64,000 nucleotides of DNA, from NCBI RefSeq assembly GCF_002240355.1, contig NZ_CP016353.1, positions 5,805,001 through 5,869,000 on the forward strand, written 5' to 3'. This stretch comes from Prauserella marina (GTDB lineage: Bacteria; Actinomycetota; Actinomycetes; Mycobacteriales; Pseudonocardiaceae). This document shows positions 53,866-63,922 of the stretch, one piece after another (within the stretch, counting starts at the first letter, position 1; every line of letters starts with the position of its first letter). Position numbers and translations under genes: made by a program. The notes under the pieces are model-generated. The model was not told the origin of the DNA and ran no database searches. It was given only the letters and a program-made list of their open reading frames with translations.

Positions 53866-55359
53866 ATGCCGGAGACCACGAAAGACGAGACCGACCTGAA
53901 GGCGAAGTCCGACGAGGACACGGTCGCTGACGACCCCATCGACGACCTCGTCACCACCCAGCACAGCCTGACCGTGAAACGGCGCAAGCTGGCCTACACC
54001 GCGCAGAGCGGCCGGGTGGTGCTGCGCAAGGAAGTGCTCACCGAAGGCAAGTTCGACGGCCACAAGCCGAAGGCCGAGGTGTTCATCACCGCCTACACTC
54101 TCGACGGCGCCGACCCCACGACACGTCCGGTGACCTTCGCTTTCAACGGCGGGCCCGGCTCGTCCAGCATCTGGCTGCACATGGGCGTGCTCGGTCCGCG
54201 CAGGGTCGTCTCCGGCGACGTCAACGACCCCGAACCGCCGCCATACCGGGTCGTCGACAACCCGGAAAGCCTGCTGGCGCACAGCGATCTCGTGTTCATC
54301 GACCCCGTCTCCACCGGCTACTCGCGGGCCGCGACCGGCGAGAAACCGAAGGACTACCACGGCTTCACGGCCGACATCGAATCCGTCGGCGAGGTCATCC
54401 GGCTGTGGACCTCACGCAACGAACGCTGGCTTTCGCCCAAGTTCCTCGCCGGCGAGTCCTACGGGACGCTGCGGGCAGCCGCCCTGGCCTCGCACCTGCA
54501 GGAACGACACGGCCTCTATCTCAACGGCCTGCTGTTGATCTCCTCCGTACTCGATCTGAGCACCGTGTTCTTCACCGAGGGCAACGACACCCCGTACTCG
54601 TTGTACATCCCGACCTACGCGGCGATCGCGCACTACCACGGCAAGCACGGCAAGCGTTCACTCGACGAGGTGCTGGCCGAAGCGGAGGAGTTCGCGAGCC
54701 GCGACCTCCCGTGGGCTTTGCGGCGCGGTGCCCGGTTGTCGGCGACGGAGCGGGCCGACCTCGTCAGCAGGCTCGCGACGCTCACCGGCCTTTCCGAGTC
54801 CTATGTAGACAGGGTCAACCTTCGCATCGAGCACGTCAGGTTCTTCACGGAGCTGCTTCGCGACGAAGGACTCACCACGGGAAGGATGGACGGCAGATTC
54901 ACCACGTGGGAGCCCGACGGCGGCAGGGAGCACATGAGCGACGACGCGTCGATCTCCCGGATCATCGGCGCCTACTCGGCGGGCTTCAACCACTACGTCA
55001 GGTCCCAGCTCGAATACGCCAACGACCTGCCCTACGAGATCCTCGCGATCGACGTGGCGAGGGAATGGTCCTATTCGGACTTCGAGGGCCGCGCGATTTC
55101 CGCGGTGGCGAACCTCAGCTCCGCGATGCGAGCGAACCCGCATCTCAAGATCCACATCGCGCTCGGCCACTATGACGGCGCGACGCCCTACTACGCGGCG
55201 GAACACGTCATCGCTCAGCTTCAGCTCCCCGACGAGCTGCGGTCCAATGTGGAAACCGCGTATTACCCCGCAGGCCACATGATGTACGTCCACGAACCAT
55301 CGAGGGTCCAGCAGTCGAAGGATCTCGCCGCGTTCGTGCGCTCCGCGAGCAACCGCTGA
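53866..55359 (+). CDS. Serine carboxypeptidase-like (S10 family) protein
   Basis: 497 residues. alpha/beta hydrolase with NGGPGSSSIW (oxyanion hole), the nucleophile GESYGTLRAAA, DGATPYYAAEHV (Asp) and YYPAGHMMYVHEP (His). No signal peptide is visible, so it is probably cytoplasmic, unlike eukaryotic lysosomal relatives. The start ATG 53866 follows TAGGTT at six bases, consistent with a leaderless transcript. Substrate unknown. Ends in a perfect 12-bp hairpin. Confidence 0.9.
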   Translation: MPETTKDETDLKAKSDEDTVADDPIDDLVTTQHSLTVKRRKLAYTAQSGRVVLRKEVLTEGKFDGHKPKAEVFITAYTLDGADPTTRPVTFAFNGGPGSSSIWLHMGVLGPRRVVSGDVNDPEPPPYRVVDNPESLLAHSDLVFIDPVSTGYSRAATGEKPKDYHGFTADIESVGEVIRLWTSRNERWLSPKFLAGESYGTLRAAALASHLQERHGLYLNGLLLISSVLDLSTVFFTEGNDTPYSLYIPTYAAIAHYHGKHGKRSLDEVLAEAEEFASRDLPWALRRGARLSATERADLVSRLATLTGLSESYVDRVNLRIEHVRFFTELLRDEGLTTGRMDGRFTTWEPDGGREHMSDDASISRIIGAYSAGFNHYVRSQLEYANDLPYEILAIDVAREWSYSDFEGRAISAVANLSSAMRANPHLKIHIALGHYDGATPYYAAEHVIAQLQLPDELRSNVETAYYPAGHMMYVHEPSRVQQSKDLAAFVRSASNR

Positions 55360-55363
55360 GCTG

Positions 55364-55393
55364 AGGGCCGGTGCCTTCGCCGGCACCGGCCCT
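55364..55393. terminator. Terminator between convergent genes
   Basis: AGGGCCGGTGCC, loop TTCGCC, GGCACCGGCCCT: a perfect 12-bp stem. Confidence 0.8.
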
Positions 55394-55412
55394 GCTCAGG
55401 CGGGTGAAAGCC

Positions 55413-56324
55413 TCAGCTTTCCACGACCACACGCGCTTCCGCGTCGACCACGAGATGCTCTTCCGGACCCAGCGCGAGGCGAACCAGATCGTGCCTGCGC
55501 TGACTCATCGTCGTGGGCGATGTTGCCCAATCCTGTTCCATCGCTTTGTCTCGCGCGGGCAGTTGCGCGGGGCCCGCATCGTGCCACCGGGTTTCGGCAA
55601 GCAGCTCCCACAGACGGCTGTCCAGATTTCTCAGGTATGCCTTGAGCTGTCCGCGTCCGCCCACCTGCCGGATCAGCGCGCGACGATTCCGGTTGTAGTT
55701 CCTCGACGCGGTCAGGTACGCGAGCGTGTACTCGGCCCTGGCCAGCTGCAGCTCCTCAAGGGAGGCCGAGCTCTCTTCCACCGGCCCCGCCAGACCCGCC
55801 CGTTCCTCGACCTGCTCCACCAACTCCTTGGCGAGGTTGATCAGATCCCACTCCACGTCAAGGCGTCTACCACGGCCCGTGGCGCGAGCAAGCCGCTGAT
55901 GATTCGCCGGGTCACGACACCAAGCCCGAATCCGGTGGCCCTCCGCGATGCGTGCGTCCAGCTCCGCCACCCGCTTCTCGCGCCACAAAGAGGCGAACTC
56001 GGGCGATTCGAGCCGCCGAAGAGTCAGCGCCTGTAACTGGGCATCCACGCGATGCACCGGTACCGACACCACCGCACAATGGGCGCAGTCGTAGTTCGCC
56101 GAGGTACCAGGACTCCACGAGGCGGCATCGCCATGGCCGCCGCGCAACGGACGTCGGCAGGAGCCGCAGTACAGGAGCCCCGTACCTATGGTCATCCTGC
56201 TGCCGGACCCGTCCCTGGCACCGACCGCCTTGAGTACCTCGATGACCCGCTCGGCCGTCAGTTCGTCCACGTGTGCCCCCACTTGATCGACAGGGAAGCT
56301 AGCAAACAGCAGCAAACGGGACAA
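55413..56324 (-). CDS. Recombinase zinc-ribbon protein, probable truncated serine recombinase
   Basis: Up to 303 residues. The recognisable part is the zinc ribbon (GLLYCGSCRRPLRGGHGDAA, then NYDCAHCAVVS) followed by VPVHRVDAQLQALTLRRLES and a long coiled/helical tail, the layout of the C-terminal half of large serine recombinases. The catalytic N-terminal resolvase domain is missing: nothing upstream encodes it, and the ppx stop lies only 42 bp beyond. It is either a remnant of a lost integrated element or a domesticated DNA-binding protein. The true start is uncertain (TTG 56324, GTG 56282 or 56270). Confidence 0.7.
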   Translation of the reverse strand: MSRLLLFASFPVDQVGAHVDELTAERVIEVLKAVGARDGSGSRMTIGTGLLYCGSCRRPLRGGHGDAASWSPGTSANYDCAHCAVVSVPVHRVDAQLQALTLRRLESPEFASLWREKRVAELDARIAEGHRIRAWCRDPANHQRLARATGRGRRLDVEWDLINLAKELVEQVEERAGLAGPVEESSASLEELQLARAEYTLAYLTASRNYNRNRRALIRQVGGRGQLKAYLRNLDSRLWELLAETRWHDAGPAQLPARDKAMEQDWATSPTTMSQRRHDLVRLALGPEEHLVVDAEARVVVES

Positions 56325-56366
56325 GCCGCCTGAGCGTTCGCGAGCTGCCGGTCTCGACGGTCCCTC

Positions 56367-57320
56367 TCAGGCGAGTGAGAGCGCGATGCCGTCGAGGATG
56401 TCGTGCTCGCTGACCACGAGTTCGGTGGGCCCACCTCGCTCGGCGAGCTGTTCGGCGAGCACCTGCACGATGAGCGAACCGCCGCCGATGACGTCGACCC
56501 TGCCGGGGTGGATCACCGGGTTCGCGGCCTTGCGCTCGTGGTCGGCAGCGAGCAATTCCGCCGCGATGCGATCGATGTCCCCGCGAGCGAGCCGGGAAAG
56601 GTGCGTGCGTTCCGAGTCGTACTCCGGCAGCTCCTGAGCGACAGCCGAGAGGGTGGTCACCGTTCCGGCGACCCCGATCCACGTGCGGGCCTTGGAGACG
56701 TCGACCGCGGCGAACGCGTCGTCGAGCACCTTGGTCGCCAGCGCCCTGCCCTCCGCGACCTCCTCGTCGGTCGGCGGATCGCCGTGCAGGGTCCTTTCCG
56801 TGAGCCGGACGCAGCCGATGTCCACGGAGCGCGCGGCAAGCACGTCGGCACGACTGCCGTCCCACGTTCCCAGCACCAGCTCGGTGGAGCCGCCGCCGAC
56901 GTCGACGACGAGGAACGGCCCCTCGTCGGAATCCTGCTCGCCGACGGCGCCGGTGAAGGACAACCGCGCTTCCTCGTCGCCGGAGATGACCTCGGCCTGA
57001 ACTCCGAGCACATCCCTTGTCATGGCGAAGAACTCGTCCCTGTTGCTCGCGTCCCTCGTCGCGGACGTCGCGACCATGCGGACCTTCTCGGCGCCCTTGC
57101 GCCTGGCCGCGATCGTGTAGGCGACAAGCGCCTCCCTCGTCCGCTCCAGCGCCTCGGGAGCGAGCTTGCCGGTCGCGTCGACCCCTTGGCCGAGGCGCAC
57201 GACTCGCATCTCCCTGTGCAGGTCACGAAGGTCGACGGTGCCGTCGTGGCGATGGGTCAGCTCGGCGACGAGCAGGCGAATGGAGTTGGTTCCGCAGTCG
57301 ATGGCGGCTACGCGGGGCAT
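56367..57320 (-). CDS. ppx: Ppx/GppA-family exopolyphosphatase
   Basis: 317 residues. ASKHA ATPase fold: AAIDCGTNSIRLLVAELTHR, EVISGDEEARLSFTGAVG, LVVDVGGGSTELVLGTWDG, and AGTVTTLSAVAQEL. Ppx/GppA enzymes degrade polyphosphate or pppGpp. The ~320-residue form lacks the C-terminal HD domain and matches mycobacterial Ppx1/Ppx2. It lies at the end of the eno-ftsB-DUF501 run, all on the minus strand. Confidence 0.92.
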   Translation of the reverse strand: MPRVAAIDCGTNSIRLLVAELTHRHDGTVDLRDLHREMRVVRLGQGVDATGKLAPEALERTREALVAYTIAARRKGAEKVRMVATSATRDASNRDEFFAMTRDVLGVQAEVISGDEEARLSFTGAVGEQDSDEGPFLVVDVGGGSTELVLGTWDGSRADVLAARSVDIGCVRLTERTLHGDPPTDEEVAEGRALATKVLDDAFAAVDVSKARTWIGVAGTVTTLSAVAQELPEYDSERTHLSRLARGDIDRIAAELLAADHERKAANPVIHPGRVDVIGGGSLIVQVLAEQLAERGGPTELVVSEHDILDGIALSLA

Positions 57321-57330
57321 GCGGCCAACC

Positions 57331-58527
57331 CTAACTCGTCCTGGTCGCGGCCTCCCCTGTCGGCGCCGTTGGCGATGGGGTTTCGCTTGGCTCGGTCGGC
57401 TCGCAGTCGGGCGGTGTCGGCGATGGCGTCGGGGTCGTTTCCCCCGGCTCGGTCGGCGTCGGCGTCGGCGTCGGCGTGGTCGAGTCGGTCGGTTCGGTCG
57501 GTTCGGTCGGCTCGCACGAGTCGTCCGGCGGCGTCGTGGACGTCGGAGGCGGCGTGGTGGTGCTCGGCGGCGGAGTCGACGTGCCAGGCAGCGAAGGCCC
57601 TGTCGTCGGGCTCGGCGTCGGGCTCGGCGTGGGGCTCGGCCGCGCCGAAGTGCTCGGCGGCGGTGGCACCGGCGAGGGTGCCTCCGTTGTGGTCACCGCG
57701 GGAGCGCCGAGCGGGATCTCGCTGTCCGGCACCGTCGAGACCCCGTTCCGGTACGCCTCTGCCCAGAGGATCACGGTCTCCACATAGGTGTCCGAGTTGT
57801 TGTACCGGTAGAGCGCGGCGCGGAGCTGGTCGTCCTTGCCGAGGTCGAGGCCACCCGAACACAGGTACTTACCTGTCGCCACGGTGGCGTCGAAGATGTT
57901 GTTCGGGTTCCTCTCCCCGTCTCCGTTGCCGTCGGCCGCGTACCTGGCCCACGTGCCCGGAATGAACTGCGTCGGCCCGACCGCGCGGTCCCACACCTTG
58001 TCACCGTCGTAGCGCCCGCCGTCGGTGTCCCGGATGGCCGCGACGGGACCGACACCGTCGAGCACGGGGCCGAGTATGGGTTCGAGCGTGTCGCCCTTCG
58101 CGTCGACGTAACCGCCGCGCGCGTGGTTGGACTCGATGCGCCCGATGCTGGCGATCAACGCCCAGTCGATGTTGCAGGAGGGAGATTCGGCGGACACCAC
58201 GCGAGCCGCGTTGCGGTATGCCTCAAGCGCGGTGGCCGGGATGCCCAGCGGGCCTGGCGCGGGAAGTTCGTAGGCGGGAAGGTCTTCGGGATCAGGGGGT
58301 CCAGGCAAACTGCCATCAACCGAGATCGGCTGGTTTCCCGGCGGATACCCACCTTCGAGCGCCATGTTCGCGGTGTATTCGGTCGCCGCGGAATACACCC
58401 ATTGACTTGCGTTCTCACTCAGCACGGCCGCGGGAAGGACACCGAGCGTGCCGCAGACGAAAGCGACGACAACCTTGTGCCGTCTGCCGAATCTTCGGAG
58501 CACACCGGGGCTTCGGGTATCGTTCAC
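57331..58527 (-). CDS. Lytic transglycosylase with long Pro/Thr-rich tail
   Basis: About 398 residues. One N-terminal helix (VVVAFVCGTLGVLPAAVLSE), a linker, then an SLT-like lytic domain with the catalytic Glu in ALIASIGRIESNHARGGYVD and DRAVGPTQFIPGTWARYAAD. From about residue 290 it is Pro/Thr/Ser-rich with repeats of TPTP and EPTEPS and two isolated cysteines (SCEP, DCEP). It cleaves peptidoglycan; the tail probably spans the cell wall. GTG 58527 follows GGGAGG at six bases; ATG 58563 is a longer option. Confidence 0.85.
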   Translation of the reverse strand: MNDTRSPGVLRRFGRRHKVVVAFVCGTLGVLPAAVLSENASQWVYSAATEYTANMALEGGYPPGNQPISVDGSLPGPPDPEDLPAYELPAPGPLGIPATALEAYRNAARVVSAESPSCNIDWALIASIGRIESNHARGGYVDAKGDTLEPILGPVLDGVGPVAAIRDTDGGRYDGDKVWDRAVGPTQFIPGTWARYAADGNGDGERNPNNIFDATVATGKYLCSGGLDLGKDDQLRAALYRYNNSDTYVETVILWAEAYRNGVSTVPDSEIPLGAPAVTTTEAPSPVPPPPSTSARPSPTPSPTPSPTTGPSLPGTSTPPPSTTTPPPTSTTPPDDSCEPTEPTEPTDSTTPTPTPTPTEPGETTPTPSPTPPDCEPTEPSETPSPTAPTGEAATRTS

Positions 58528-58654
58528 GCCCCGCCCTCCCCGCTTCCGCCGTCGCGCTGCCATTCAGCCTATGCGGCCCAGCGTGCCCTACGCACGGTAT
58601 GGGTTTCATCAACAACGGGGAATTAGGGCGTGGATTGCTCCACTCGTACCAGCC

Positions 58655-59170
58655 CTACTCGACCTTGCCCTCGGGAGCGCAGTCGCCGGTCGGCCATCCC
58701 AGCTCGTTCAGCAGCCGCAGAGTTTCGTCACCGAAGGGATTGATGCCCTCACCGCGCGCAAGGGTGTGCGCGACGTGCACGTGGAGACACTTGACGCGGC
58801 CTGGCATCCCTCCCGCGCTCACCTCGTGCCCGAGCGGGTCGATCGCGTCGCGTTCGGCCAGATAGGACTCGTGCGTGCGCTGGTAGGCGGCCGCGAGGTC
58901 CTTGTCGGTGGACAGCCGCTCCGTCATCTCCCTCATGAGCCCTGACGCCTCCAGCTTGCCGACGAGCGAATTCAGCGTCGGGCACGTCAGGTAGTACAAC
59001 GTGGGAAAGGGCGTGCCGTCCTCAAGGCGGGGGCTGGTTTGGACGACGGCTGGATGCCCGCTCGGGCAGCGGGCCGCGACCGTTCGCAGCGCCCTCGGCG
59101 GCCTGCCGAGTTGACTGGCGATGATGTCCTTGTCCTCATCGGACACGGGTTCGAAATCGATGTTATCCAC
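58655..59170 (-). CDS. DUF501 family protein
   Basis: 171 residues from GTG 59170, overlapping the stop of the ftsB-like gene. Hallmarks of DUF501: SQLGRPPRALRTVAARCPSG, DGTPFPTLYYLTCP, HVHVAHTLARGEGINPFG. It is an acetyl- or peptide-related domain of unknown function, always near eno, ftsB and ppx in actinobacteria. The translational overlap implies cotranscription with that block. Confidence 0.87.
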   Translation of the reverse strand: MDNIDFEPVSDEDKDIIASQLGRPPRALRTVAARCPSGHPAVVQTSPRLEDGTPFPTLYYLTCPTLNSLVGKLEASGLMREMTERLSTDKDLAAAYQRTHESYLAERDAIDPLGHEVSAGGMPGRVKCLHVHVAHTLARGEGINPFGDETLRLLNELGWPTGDCAPEGKVE

Positions 59171-59690
59171 CACTGTTGACGCTGTCCCACAACCGCTCGT
59201 ACCAAGCGCCCTGAGGCGCGGCCTGATCGCCGTCCTCCGGACGCTGTTCCTGTTCTTTGTCCTCTGGCAACTGCACCATGTAGGGCGTCTCGCCCGGCAT
59301 GACATACCGCAGCCTTCGCCGCGCCTCTGCCTCCACCTGCGCCGGGTCGGCGAGTTCGGCCTTGCGGTCCTCCAGCGTCGCCACCTGCTGCCGCAGTTCG
59401 GCCTGCTTGGCCTCCTGCTCGGCGACGTCGGCCTTCTGCGAGAAGTACGTACGCAGCGGGACGGCGATCGTGAAGGCGAGCGCGCAGACCACGATCGCGA
59501 CGAGCGCCGCCCTGCGCGTCGTGGACAGGCCGAGCACTTTGGCCGCGCTCGACTCTCGCTTCGCGCTCAGTCCACGACGCAGCTTCGACGTGCGCTTCTC
59601 CGTGCGGCGCCCGCGCTCAGGGCGACGGGAGGACGAGCTGGAAGCCCGCCCCCCGCCTCGTCTGCTCCGTGCCCTGCCCCGCTCGGCCAC
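59163..59690 (-). CDS. ftsB: FtsB/DivIC-type septum formation initiator
   Basis: 175 residues. A very basic Ser/Arg-rich cytoplasmic N-terminus (~60 residues), one membrane helix (AALVAIVVCALAFTIAVPLR), then a coiled coil (EQEAKQAELRQQVATLEDRK) and the LRYVMPGETPY motif of the DivIC/FtsB family. It acts with FtsL and FtsQ at the divisome. It is 6 bp downstream of eno and overlaps the DUF501 gene. Confidence 0.9.
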   Translation of the reverse strand: MAERGRARSRRGGGRASSSSSRRPERGRRTEKRTSKLRRGLSAKRESSAAKVLGLSTTRRAALVAIVVCALAFTIAVPLRTYFSQKADVAEQEAKQAELRQQVATLEDRKAELADPAQVEAEARRRLRYVMPGETPYMVQLPEDKEQEQRPEDGDQAAPQGAWYERLWDSVNSGG

Positions 59691-59696
59691 CGCTCG

Positions 59697-61088
<1,392 letters not shown>

Positions 61089-61562
61089 CTAGCTCGGGTC
61101 CGGCTTGATCTCCCGCCAGCCCGCGGGCAGTTCGACCGTGTCGGAGACCCGCTGCCAGAACGCCCAGCTGTTGCCCCCGATGTCCTGCACCGTGAACAAC
61201 CGGGCACCGTAGGGCTGGTCCTGCGGCGCCGTGACCTCGACGTTGTCGTTCACCGCCGCACACACCTTCCGGTGCTGGGCGTCGACGTCGTCGACGTACA
61301 CGACGTTGAGCTGGCCGACGGGCCCGTCGACGCCCTTGCCCTCCCAGTAGTCGGCACCGACGGCCGTGAGCTGGATCTCCGCATTACCGGCGAGCACGGT
61401 CGCCTGGAAGACCTCACCGGCGGTGTCCACGTAACGCACCTTCTCGGTGAAGCCGAACACCCGCGTCAACCACTCCAGCGCCTCGGTGGCGTCCGTGTAG
61501 TACAAGTACGGCGCGAGGCCGAGATAGCTCGGGACTTCGTCGCTCATGGCCGGGTAGTCCAT
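61089..61562 (-). CDS. VOC (glyoxalase/bleomycin-resistance) family protein
   Basis: 157 residues from ATG 61562 (other Met codons at 61547). Two halves of the vicinal-oxygen-chelate fold: YLYYTDATEALEWLTRVFGF through FQATVLAGNAEIQL, and VYVDDVDAQHRKVCA through ARLFTVQDIGGNSWAFWQR. Members bind metals or antibiotics; function is not predictable from sequence. Confidence 0.82.
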   Translation of the reverse strand: MDYPAMSDEVPSYLGLAPYLYYTDATEALEWLTRVFGFTEKVRYVDTAGEVFQATVLAGNAEIQLTAVGADYWEGKGVDGPVGQLNVVYVDDVDAQHRKVCAAVNDNVEVTAPQDQPYGARLFTVQDIGGNSWAFWQRVSDTVELPAGWREIKPDPS

Positions 61563-61595
61563 CACACCGCCGGGCCGGAGCGAGACTCACCCCGC

Positions 61596-62558
61596 TCACA
61601 CATCCGCGCAGCCGTCTTCGATCTCGACGGCGCGCTCGGGGTCGAAGTACTCGCGTGGTCCCTCTTCCGCAGGCACCCCCATCGCCCGAGGTTCGAGATA
61701 GCTCGGCGCGAGCAGGCCCTTCTTGGAGGCCGAGCACGACATCGAATAGTCGAACCCGGCGAACCGCTCGTAGTAGATGCCGTCGTTCCGGCCACTGCCC
61801 ACCTCGTAGACGATGAAGGAGACGTCGACCCGCTGCATCGCGACGATGTCGAGCGGGACGGCGATCCGGTCGGATCCATCTCCCGCGAACGCGTACGCGA
61901 AGACGTAGTTGGTGCGCACGCGCAGTTCACCGGCCCTTTCACCGGCCGCGACGACGATCGAGCCCTTCACCTTGGCCGGTAAGGGCAACAGTCGAGAGCC
62001 CTCGGCGACCCTGGTCGCGACGCTGCTTGGCCAGATGTCCTTCTTGAATTCCTTCCGCAGCCAGCCTCTGGTTTCGGGAGCGAGCAGTTTCAGGAACGGC
62101 TCGTAGTCCCCTTTTTCGAGCATCGCCCTTTCGAGCCTGCTCGCGACGAGGACGGCCTTCACGTCGGCAAGTGCCCGCTCGACCTGTTCGGCGCTGAATC
62201 CGCCGACGGCGACTGCCTTCGGCAACACGATGCCGTCGGCGGCGTCGGCCCAGTCCTGCGCGGGCGTGTTCACGAACGGCTTCGTCTCGTCGACGGCGCT
62301 GACCGCGAGATCGGCATAGCTGCCAGGCGGCCTGGTGTCCCTGTACTGGTCCAGCGCGTACGCACCACCGGCGACGATGGCGGCGAGCGCGACGACGACT
62401 CCCACTGTGCGCGCGTGTCGGAACCGCCGCTGGGGCTGCCCCCAGATGGCGACCTGCCTGCGCCTCGCCTTGCGGGCAAGCCTGCGGGCTTTGTATTCCT
62501 CCCACCGGCTTCGCTTGAGTTCGCGCAGGCCGGGATGATCGAAGGGATCGGGGTTCAC
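61596..62558 (-). CDS. Membrane protein of unknown function, actinobacteria-specific
   Basis: 320 residues. A basic cytoplasmic N-terminus (LKRSRWEEYKARRLARKARR), one membrane helix (TVGVVVALAAIVAGGAYALD), then an external domain of about 245 residues with two cysteines only near the end (MSCSASKKG, DGCADV). An NTF2/MlaC-like fold is possible but I see no motif to support it. Unrecognised. Confidence 0.6.
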   Translation of the reverse strand: MNPDPFDHPGLRELKRSRWEEYKARRLARKARRRQVAIWGQPQRRFRHARTVGVVVALAAIVAGGAYALDQYRDTRPPGSYADLAVSAVDETKPFVNTPAQDWADAADGIVLPKAVAVGGFSAEQVERALADVKAVLVASRLERAMLEKGDYEPFLKLLAPETRGWLRKEFKKDIWPSSVATRVAEGSRLLPLPAKVKGSIVVAAGERAGELRVRTNYVFAYAFAGDGSDRIAVPLDIVAMQRVDVSFIVYEVGSGRNDGIYYERFAGFDYSMSCSASKKGLLAPSYLEPRAMGVPAEEGPREYFDPERAVEIEDGCADV

Positions 62559-62699
62559 GGGACATTCCTCCAGAAATGCGAAATCGACCTTGGATCGATC
62601 GCATCCGGCATCGCGTTAGGCCATGCAGGGGATCAAGACCGTTTCGCAACATCAACGGGGGTCGAGAAACACCGATTCCGGAGGTAACGTCGAGGGACC

Positions 62700-63101
62700 A
62701 TGGTTGACGAGGAGCCAACACCGGAACCGACGGGCGAAACCCGGTTCCACGCCTTCCGTCAGGCCGAGGCCCTGGTGCGGAGGCGGCCGCTTGACGCTTT
62801 GAAAGCCCTCGAACCGGTACTCGACGCCGATTCCGACAAGCCGAGCGTGCAACTTCTCGCCGGTCGTGCGTACTTCCACTCGGCACAACTCGGCCGCGCT
62901 GAACGGGCGCTGACGCGAGTGGTCGAACTCGATCCTTCCGACCACTACGCCAGGTTCGTACTTGGCAGAACTCTCCAGCGCCTCGGCCGATTGGTCGAGG
63001 CGCTGGCACAACTACGGATGGCGTCGGCGATGAACCCCGTCCCCGAATATCAGGACGCGATCAGCGAGGTCGTCGCGAGGCTCGCGCTCGGCAACCGGTG
63101 A
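62700..63101 (+). CDS. Tetratricopeptide repeat protein
   Basis: 133 residues of pure TPR: AEALVRRRPLDALKALEPVL; AGRAYFHSAQLGRAERALTR; VVELDPSDHYARFVLGRTLQ; RLGRLVEALAQLRMASAMNP. About three to four repeats plus a C-terminal solvating helix. Likely a protein-interaction adaptor of unknown partner. The start is ATG 62700. Confidence 0.78.
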   Translation: MVDEEPTPEPTGETRFHAFRQAEALVRRRPLDALKALEPVLDADSDKPSVQLLAGRAYFHSAQLGRAERALTRVVELDPSDHYARFVLGRTLQRLGRLVEALAQLRMASAMNPVPEYQDAISEVVARLALGNR

Positions 63102-63110
63102 ACCGGTAGC

Positions 63111-63905
63111 TCAGGCGGTCGCCTCGGCGTAGGACTCGGCAGCCGCGAACACGTCCCGGCCGTAGCCAACGGAGACGTTGTAGGTCAGCACCGCGTCCCA
63201 CCAGCCTTCCGGCGTGCTCAGGTCCCTTCCGTTCCAGCACAGGTACCTGGCAGCGGCCAGCGCGGCGTCGTCGATGTTCTGCGGGTCCGGCTCTCCTCCG
63301 TCGAGAACCGCCCTTTTGCCCCAGCGCTCCCACGTCGTCGGAAGAAACTGCATCGGGCCGACGGCGCGATCCCATGTGCGGTCGGCGTCGAGCCTGCCGT
63401 CGTCGGTGTCCCTGATCTCCTTCACCCCAGGCGACCCGTCGAGCGGAATGCCGACGATCGGCGACGTCGGCATTCCGTTTTCCTTGATCTCACCGCCGCC
63501 GATGGTGCCGTGCCGCGACTCCACCCTGCCGATCCCGGCGAGCGTCCCCCACGACAACCGGCATCCCGGCTGTTCGCCGCGCAACCACATCTCGGCCCTG
63601 CCATAGGCGGCGAGAACCCTCGCCGGTACGCCGGTGCTCTCCGCGACCTCGTCAGCCCACGCCTCCAGTTCGGCCTGATCGGAGGCATTCGGCCGATCGA
63701 CAGGAGCCGCGACCGCCGCTCGCGGTGCCTTCGCGTGCGGCTCCGGCTGGGGAGTGTCGGCCGTGGTCCGGGGAGTCGCGGCGACGTCCTGCCCGCCCCC
63801 GTCCTCCCTGCGAACGCCGATGGTGAGGACCAGCGTCAGCCCGGTGGCCACGACAAGCAAGGTGAGCGCGAGCCTGCCCAGCAGGGGACGCGGCAGATCG
63901 ATCAC
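63111..63905 (-). CDS. Lytic transglycosylase (LpqU-like), second copy
   Basis: 264 residues. One N-terminal helix (LALTLLVVATGLTLVLTIGV), a Pro/Ala linker, then the lytic domain with Glu in TLAGIGRVESRHGTIGGG, DRAVGPMQFLPTTWERWG, and AARYLCWNGRDL. Same family as the protein at 57331 but without the long Pro/Thr tail. In M. tuberculosis, a lytic transglycosylase (lpqU) lies between eno and mazG, the position this one occupies. Confidence 0.82.
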   Translation of the reverse strand: MIDLPRPLLGRLALTLLVVATGLTLVLTIGVRREDGGGQDVAATPRTTADTPQPEPHAKAPRAAVAAPVDRPNASDQAELEAWADEVAESTGVPARVLAAYGRAEMWLRGEQPGCRLSWGTLAGIGRVESRHGTIGGGEIKENGMPTSPIVGIPLDGSPGVKEIRDTDDGRLDADRTWDRAVGPMQFLPTTWERWGKRAVLDGGEPDPQNIDDAALAAARYLCWNGRDLSTPEGWWDAVLTYNVSVGYGRDVFAAAESYAEATA

Positions 63906-63922
63906 CCGGTCAGGTTACGTGG

